In this document: positions 44,041 to 49,852 of the stretch, in pieces
Position numbering within the stretch: position 1 is the stretch's first letter
Layout of the letters: every line of letters starts with the position of its first letter
Assembly: GCA_014621425.1 (NCBI GenBank)
Contig: JAANBB010000301.1
Location: 1-49,852 of the forward strand
Length of the DNA stretch: 49,852 nucleotides
Reading direction: 5' to 3'
DNA from: Cylindrodendrum hubeiense
Taxonomy: Eukaryota; Ascomycota; Sordariomycetes; Hypocreales; Nectriaceae
Notes under the pieces: model-generated
Seen by the model: the letters and a program-made list of their open reading frames with translations, nothing else
The model's database searches: none
Told to the model about the DNA's origin: nothing
Position numbers and translations under genes: made by a program

Positions 44041-44969
44041 TTAAATGCCCATGCCTGCCATCGCGGACGTCCCTCCGAGGCCCGTCCCGCCTGCGTCTTC
44101 GGTGCTGGGTTTGGTGCTGGGTTTGCCTTTGGTAGCGGTGGGTATCGCACGGTCCGACGCATGGCATCCCACGTTTTCCCCGTTGAGCCATTCCTCTCCA
44201 GAGCCCAGACCCTGAGTGACGGTCCGAAAGGATGCGCTCCCATGGTTTGCCCCCCTCTCCCCTAGGCCGGCTCTCCCTCGCTCCCAGCTCCCGTCACAAA
44301 CGACCGATCTCCCAGCTGCCCAAAGCGGGAAGCGGTCCAGACCCTCGATGCACCCTCTCCCCAAAAGGCAAAAGGAATGCCCACTGCCCCCCAAACGCAC
44401 CGCTACGGCTTTAGCAAACACCCCGCCGCCACCCAGATAGGATGTCTGGCCTTCACCACCTGAATCCCGGGCTAGATACGGGGTTAGATACGGGGTTGCA
44501 TCCAGCTTCAGCTCTGGTACAGCTTATCGATTAGCGACATGACCCTAGAGCGCAAATCACACACACCAATACACCCCAGAACGCAAGTTAGAGACAGACA
44601 ATTAGAAAGTAGTATTTTCCACCATCTCTCACCGTGTAAGCGATGAGATGATGGTAGTACGTGAGGTAAGACATGGTATACATGGAAAGCTCTGGTCCCC
44701 TCTCCTTCATACTCCTTCTCCGTCTTCCGTCCATCTTCCTTCTCCATCTTCCTTCTCCTCCTCTGTCTGGACCAAGCCAGTGGTATACTTCGTGCGCAAC
44801 GTTACCTGTTGAAAAATAAGGAAATAAATAAAGTAGATCCGCGCGTCATAGCGACATGATGATTGCCGTCCGAGGAAACGGGCGGTCGTTTAAATCTAAG
44901 AAAACCGGGGGAACATAAAATAAGAGAAAAAAACGAATGGGATATTTCCAACCCTCAGCCATAAATGGC

Positions 44970-46478
44970 TTACCAAACATCCTCGGAACTCTGGACCATG
45001 TTCAGGGTCGGAGTCTTGGGCACCATTCTCTTCATTCGCTTTCGGTCCTCTCTCGTTACCAACGACGGCGTCATGGGCATGCAAGGGGTGAAAGGCTGGT
45101 ACGGCGAGTACGGCACCGCACTTGCAGTAAACGGGGTCATGCCGCCGCCGGGTGACAACGGTCCCTTCCTCTCAAACACCGTCTGCTTCGTAGTCTGGCC
45201 AACGACGGTATGAGAGCTCACGGAGGGCTCGTATGCACGCAAGGGCAACGAGCCACCGGTTCGCACTGCTGAGGGGGTGTTGGAGGAGCGCTGGAATGTC
45301 TGTCCTGGCTTGGGCGATGAAGGGAGGGTTGGGAACCGAGCACCAGGCTTCGGAGACGTAGGGAGGCCGACCAGATGGGCCTGGGAATGCTCAGAAGTAG
45401 CCGACTCAGGGTCAACCTCAGTGGGTGCCTGGGATATGTTTCGCGTGTGAGTCTGGGAACCGGGAGGAAGCTGGAATTCGATACGCTCGTCGATGCTCAT
45501 CACGCTCTGGGGCGAGATATCAGCCGTGGACGGGGCCGGGGGCCGGGAGTAGACGGCTCCAAACGGGACCTGGTTGGTGGGGACCGGGGGTGGAGCTGCG
45601 GGCGCATAGTGTCGGGGCGGGATGGCACTCAACTCCTGCTCCTCGTGTCGGGGAAAGGTGGCGGACTGGGGAGTCATGATGGGAGACGAGATGCTGACGC
45701 CCCTCATGGCCTTCTTCTTCGGCGATCGAAGAGCCGACAGGAGCGAGGAAGTCCTCGACTGTGTCTTCTCTTCCCGGGCCGATGAAAGGTTCAGGCCAGC
45801 TGGCTTGGAACGTTCCTTCTTGGAGAAGGTCGTCGTGGCCGACTTCATGGATCCTACCGAGGTCGAGCTCCGCGGCTGGTAGGCTGGGACGGGCAGAGGG
45901 GCCTCATACGACTCTCCTCGCCTCTTGGCGTCCTCGTGCTCCAGCACGTGTTTGTACATATCCTCAAGCTGAGACTGGGCCATGACTCTATCGGCAGCCA
46001 CAATTCGCTGATCGACAAACTGGTTGACTCCTGGGGCACCGACAGTCGATGTGGGTGAGGGGTAGACGTAGGGGCTGGGGGCGCCGAATTCGCCGTTGGT
46101 CGGGGAAGGTAGTGAGAAGTTCTGGATAGTTGGGCCGTCGGTGATGATTTTCAGGGTTTCCGGGAGAGCGATATCCTTGTGAACGGAAAAGTCGATTTCG
46201 TCGTTGCCGGCTGACAGGTGTTCGCGGCGTTTCTTGGAGAGAGCAAGTAAAGCGATGGCGACCAGCACCAATGAAACAGCGTACGCTCCAATGATACCAC
46301 CGATCTGGGCGGGTAGGTATTTCTGGTCTCGCAAAGGACCACCGGAGAGGGGGGTATCGTCGTCTCGGGCGGCGAGCACGGTAGAGGGGTCAAGCTGGGC
46401 GAGGGCACAAGGTGAAAAGAGGAACAGAGATAGAAGCAGAGCGAGCAATGGTAAGAGTCGAGCAGCCTCAGACGGCAT
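44970..46478 (-). CDS. Uncharacterised single-pass membrane protein (502 aa, no intron)
   Basis: Function unknown. A signal peptide (residues 1 to about 27, Leu-rich, ending ALA) is followed by a luminal or extracellular part of only about 30 residues. One transmembrane helix spans about 59-80 (IGGIIGAYAVSLVLVAIALL), then a basic KKRR stop-transfer and about 420 cytoplasmic residues. The tail is Pro/Ser/Thr-rich with many SP/TP sites, a helical VDQRIVAADRVMAQSQLEDMYKHVL segment at about 155-185, and repeated PTSPKPGARFP / PSSPKPGQTF. The last about 55 residues (YSPYQPFTPCMPMTPSLV, TREDRKRMKRMVPKTP, ending SSEDVW) look like a conserved docking motif. I recall similar tails in other filamentous ascomycete proteins but no named family. 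The layout (tiny ectodomain, long phosphorylatable tail) suggests a signalling or cell-wall sensor adaptor; this is inference. Confidence 0.8.
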   Translation of the reverse strand: MPSEAARLLPLLALLLSLFLFSPCALAQLDPSTVLAARDDDTPLSGGPLRDQKYLPAQIGGIIGAYAVSLVLVAIALLALSKKRREHLSAGNDEIDFSVHKDIALPETLKIITDGPTIQNFSLPSPTNGEFGAPSPYVYPSPTSTVGAPGVNQFVDQRIVAADRVMAQSQLEDMYKHVLEHEDAKRRGESYEAPLPVPAYQPRSSTSVGSMKSATTTFSKKERSKPAGLNLSSAREEKTQSRTSSLLSALRSPKKKAMRGVSISSPIMTPQSATFPRHEEQELSAIPPRHYAPAAPPPVPTNQVPFGAVYSRPPAPSTADISPQSVMSIDERIEFQLPPGSQTHTRNISQAPTEVDPESATSEHSQAHLVGLPTSPKPGARFPTLPSSPKPGQTFQRSSNTPSAVRTGGSLPLRAYEPSVSSHTVVGQTTKQTVFERKGPLSPGGGMTPFTASAVPYSPYQPFTPCMPMTPSLVTREDRKRMKRMVPKTPTLNMVQSSEDVW

Positions 46479-48740
46479 GATGGTGAGGGATGAGGGCGGC
46501 GGCGAGCAACCTGTCTTATGAAGGATCTAGCCGTGGGGACGCAACCTCCTGAGTGACGAGACGAAACATATCTAGGGGAAAGATTTACATGCACCAGACG
46601 GAAGCTGCGGCAACCGTGTAAGGTATATAGCGGCTGGTGATGCTGGAACAGTTAGCCGCTGGCCTCGAAGGCTGGGCTCTGACTTGCTGGATCGTCGGGG
46701 GCCGGTCTCTGCAGTGTCTGCGCCGGGCCCTGCAACTCGTCGAATGGCGGCACATGCATGAAGGGCCTAGGGGGGCATGAGGGCTGAAGCCGAGAATAGA
46801 TCCACGGAGCCAGGCCGTGGTGAGTGTGACGGAGATGCGGCGTGATGAAAAACGTCGTTTATAGTCTGCGATTGGCCCGACGGCGATCAGTTAAGCGCCG
46901 GCCAGGGGGGGTAGTGCTGGGGTGGCCGCTGTGATTGGCGACATGCGGGGCTCGGCACACCAGGATTCCAACCACCTTTGTTCCCCTCCCGTCGAGTTGC
47001 CCGCCATTCTCTGTGTGACGGGTGAGTTGGAGGCCGCGATTCGACTGATTGCGACGGCACTAGCGAGATGGAAGTCGCACCTGGGTGGACTGCCTACGTA
47101 CCCAAGTGCGTGCCCAACAACGGCATTACCTTAATGGGCTACTTTATCTTGGTAGCGACGGGCAGACGGGCGGGGCGGGCCATGGCGAATCCCATGGCGC
47201 TGGTCCTGGGTCGCCGTGTTGGTGGTGGTGCTGCTGCTGCTTCTGCTGCTGCTTCTTCTGCTGCTTCTGTACTCGATCTGGTTGGTTGGCATCGGGTTGG
47301 TTGGGGCCAGCTCTGCTTGACAAGTGCCTGTTCCTGAATCCACCACACCACACCACGGCCACTGCATCTCACCCAAGTACCGACCGCTCCCTTTCCCCTT
47401 CTTCTTCATCACACAGTGATTAACAACTCTGGCCCCCTACAACTCAGACCCGCTGTGCCAAATACTAGTCCATATTCAGGCCCAATTGCCTGCCTTCTCC
47501 TCGCTTCATGGTGCCCATGGTCTCGGGCCATGCATGTGGTGGAGTCGACCATTCCACTCTCATCATGTGAGACCGTCAACGTCTTCGAATAAGAATCGCC
47601 CCCAGGTGTGACATCACATCGCTCTGGCACCCTCGCCGTTAGTACGAAACCCTTCACCCCAAGTATGCCCATCGCTGGCGTCTATCCTCCAGAGTGGCAC
47701 GACCGCTACCCTTGCCGACACGGCATTGGGTCGTCCCGTTGGGCCATGGCACGTCTAGTCCATCATTATCACAGCCCCTCCTTCATTACTGCCGTCATCC
47801 CGTCCAATGTGGTCGATTGTCACAGACGCCGCGCGAAGCGATGGCGGTGAAAGTCACTTCTCCAGCACAGCACCTCTTGCATCACGCAAAGCTGAGTGGT
47901 TTGATCTCACTCGTCGCTGTTCCGATGATCTGATATCACGTTTCTCCCTGCGTCAATGCGTGCTACACCCCGCTACCATAATGCCATTTATAATCTAAGT
48001 CCAAAGCAAGACCCATCATTGCTAAGGCCCGATTGCGTTCCATTGCTGTGGGTGGTGTCCGAGACATGCAGGCGACGATGTGACGGTGAAGCTGACTGCT
48101 GAGTGATGTGACCTAGTGGATGTGATGAAAGTGATAGTGACAACATGCTCTACGATAATTCGTGTTTCCCGTTTGCAAGACCGTCGGCGCGGCAACGAGC
48201 ACGGCACGTTTATCCGTCAAGAACCTCGCTAGACACAGCGTTTCTGGAGGTTGCTATAATACTCTAGATAAGTGAAGGCCTCGACAAGGTGCATACCAGC
48301 AAGGCGATTTCACCACCTCAATCTTCGAAAAAGCATTATGTGAGAATCGGCGACAAAGGATATACAGTGCCTATAGTAGAACAGAAATATTTACTAGTTC
48401 ATACACCTGAAATGTAGCCGCCGCTTTATCTCAAATCGCCACTCGTTTGATTTACCCTAGAGCGAAGCCATCTAGACAAGTTGAGCTCCACGTGCAGTTG
48501 GATCACGTGACGACGCGACACTCGACCGTGACGCGAGCTTAAGCTAGAGTCTAAGCTCAACCCGCGAATGTCACGGCTGTGTATGCTCGAGTCTCGATTT
48601 TGCTGCAGGAACCTGCCAATCAGCTTTGTACATTGAATCGACGAGACTCGGACAACGCGTGCGTCTCTAACCAGCACCTCAATGACATCATCTTTCTCGA
48701 CCGAGTGGCAGCAGCGCGTCGACCGTTCCGCGTCACCACC
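46479..48740. promoter_or_regulatory. Divergent region between membrane-protein gene and SRS2-like helicase
   Basis: 2.26 kb without a supported gene. It contains both promoters and a GGT/CTG trinucleotide microsatellite at 47221-47269. Open frames in both strands are short, unlike known families and partly created by the microsatellite. Confidence 0.5.
47221..47269 (+). repeat. Trinucleotide microsatellite (GGT)n(CTG/TTC)n
   Basis: Three GGT units pass into about thirteen CTG/TTC-type triplets. It creates apparent Ala/Gln/Ser-rich frames on both strands. Confidence 0.9.
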
Positions 48741-49852
48741 ATGTCAGCACCTAACTCCGAGGATACGATCCTGCGGTCGCTGAACGAGGCGCAGCGCCGA
48801 GCTGTCATCTCAAATTCCAAAACCGTCGCCATCATAGCTGGACCTGGCAGTGGCAAGACTCACACTCTCACATCCCGCGTGGTATGGCTTGTCCAGCGCA
48901 TGGGGTATCGCCCAAACGATGTCATCGTTGCGACCTTCACCGTCAAAGCTGCCCGGGAAATGAAAGAGCGTATCGGAAAGGCACTGGGTGAAGAATGCCA
49001 GAAGAAGATTGTTCTGGGGACTTTCCACTCAATTTCCCGCCGGTATTTGTCTATTTACGGGAAACACATCGGACTGGATTCTAAATTCGGCATCGCCGAT
49101 GACGGAGACTCCAAGGCCATCCTCCAGAGAATCTGCAAAAGACTGAATCTTGGGATAGAGCCCTCGTATGCGAGGTCATGGATCAGCAAGAAGAAGGCAA
49201 AGGGTCCAGGCAGTGCTCCATCCCAGACGACCAAGAAGCAAAAGGAGAACCCTGCACTTCAAACCTGCTATGAAGAATATCAAGACCAACTAGCCCGCTC
49301 GAATTTGCTGGACTATGACGATCTCCTCGTAAAATGTGTCGAACTCTTGCGGGAGCACCCTGTCTGCGTCTCTAATGTCCAGACTGTGCTCATCGACGAA
49401 TACCAAGACACCAACGGCATCCAGTACGAGTTGATGCGACTCTTTGCTCAAGCGAACAAGCGGATCACCATTGTCGGAGACCCGGATCAAAGCATTTACG
49501 GCTGGCGTTCAGCCGAGATCAGGAACCTCTATCGCTTGCTGCGAGACTATCCGAACACAGACGAGATCTCCCTGGAGGAGAACTACCGATCTTCCCAATC
49601 AATCCTCGACGTATCCCTTAATGTCATTCAACAAGACAAGAAACGATATCAGAAAGTCCTCCTACCGGTTCACACTAAGGGTGCACGACCAGTCCTGAGG
49701 ACGCTGAAGAGCTCCGCGGCGGAAGGAGAGTGGATCGTCTCGGAAATCAAACGCGCCATCATGATGTTTGGCGAGATGCTAAAAAATGAGGATGTGGCAA
49801 TACTTCTCAGATCCGCAGCACTCTCCCGGCACATTGAGTCGGCACTTGGAAA
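48741..49852 (+). CDS. srs2: SRS2/UvrD-type ATP-dependent DNA helicase, 5' part (cut by the window edge)
   Basis: Superfamily 1 3'-to-5' helicase, most like fungal Srs2, which strips Rad51 filaments and works in post-replication repair. The first 370 codons are present in one open exon and run off the window. Motifs: Q-motif LNEAQRRAV at 14-22, Walker A AGPGSGKT at 33-40, ATFTVKAAREMKER (motif Ia), TFHSISRRYL (Ib), IDEYQDT with the DExx box at 219-224, GDPDQSIYGWR (III) at 246-256 and LEENYRSSQSIL (IV). The start at 48741 is chosen because conserved sequence begins about ten residues later; an ATG at 48682 is in another frame. The C-terminal half, including Rad51- and PCNA/SUMO-interacting parts that would confirm Srs2, is outside. 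Confidence 0.88.
   Translation, partial: MSAPNSEDTILRSLNEAQRRAVISNSKTVAIIAGPGSGKTHTLTSRVVWLVQRMGYRPNDVIVATFTVKAAREMKERIGKALGEECQKKIVLGTFHSISRRYLSIYGKHIGLDSKFGIADDGDSKAILQRICKRLNLGIEPSYARSWISKKKAKGPGSAPSQTTKKQKENPALQTCYEEYQDQLARSNLLDYDDLLVKCVELLREHPVCVSNVQTVLIDEYQDTNGIQYELMRLFAQANKRITIVGDPDQSIYGWRSAEIRNLYRLLRDYPNTDEISLEENYRSSQSILDVSLNVIQQDKKRYQKVLLPVHTKGARPVLRTLKSSAAEGEWIVSEIKRAIMMFGEMLKNEDVAILLRSAALSRHIESALG

Larger units (their letters stand above)
42344..44969. promoter_or_regulatory. Long upstream region of the SREBP gene
   Basis: 2.6 kb with no supported gene: promoter and probably a long 5' leader of the SREBP gene, plus the 3' flank of the membrane-protein gene. It contains three simple arrays (42512-42551, 42559-42621, 43981-44040). 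Several open frames here have no conserved features. Confidence 0.5.

Noticed and set aside
47068..47423. Ala/Gln/Cys-rich frames around the GGT/CTG microsatellite
   Set aside because: All are translations of the trinucleotide repeat in different frames.

Overview
This is a gene-dense nuclear segment of a filamentous ascomycete. Genes carry short 49-123 nt introns with GTRNGT-type donors and CTAAC-like branch points, there are no bacterial operon signals, and the gene families are typical of Pezizomycotina. The N-acetylglucosamine (GlcNAc) cluster and the overall gene content suggest a Sordariomycete, perhaps Hypocreales. That placement is inference, because no marker gene here fixes the species. 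All gene models were spliced by eye from open frames, splice consensus and family conservation.

Layout: cytosolic methionyl-tRNA synthetase (127-2238, +); OPI3-type phospholipid methyltransferase with a 17-nt exon (3262-4139, -); RXT2-like Rpd3L histone deacetylase complex subunit (4959-6613, -); secreted GH3 beta-glucosidase (8408-10918, -) divergent from an intracellular GH31 alpha-xylosidase (12253-14598, +). Then comes a complete GlcNAc catabolic cluster: a GH3-GNAT fusion (nag3-type, 15152-18270, -), GlcNAc-6-P deacetylase (dac1-type, 19180-20625, +), an NDT80-fold regulator (ron1-type, 21434-23190, +), GlcN-6-P deaminase (dam1-type, 23694-24874, -) and a hexokinase-like GlcNAc kinase (hxk3-type, 27225-28937, +). 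To the right lie an RTT107/BRC1-like BRCT scaffold (29983-32713, +), ESCRT-II VPS25 (32870-33556, -), assimilatory nitrite reductase (35168-38633, +), an SREBP/SrbA-type membrane-bound bHLH factor (39305-42343, -), an uncharacterised single-pass membrane protein (44970-46478, -) and the 5' part of an SRS2/UvrD-type helicase (48741 to the window edge, +).

The five central genes form one pathway. The GH3 enzyme would release GlcNAc, the kinase phosphorylates it, DAC1 deacetylates GlcNAc-6-P, and DAM1 converts GlcN-6-P to fructose-6-P plus ammonium, under control of the NDT80-type factor encoded in the middle. The genes are arranged as two divergent pairs around ron1 (nag3/dac1 and dam1/hxk3). 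No GlcNAc transporter is in the window. The GH3 and GH31 genes next to it share an intergenic region that, like the dam1/hxk3 region, carries a dense group of GTGGAG/CTCCAC hexamers compatible with the CreA/CRE1 consensus.

The most interesting points are the non-canonical active site of the GH3-GNAT protein (Glu at the expected nucleophile Asp, no Asp-His dyad), its GNAT half, the repeat-rich divergent promoters, in-frame introns in ron1 and vps25, and a NIT4-type octamer upstream of the nitrite reductase gene. No tRNA, rRNA, transposon or CRISPR was recognised.
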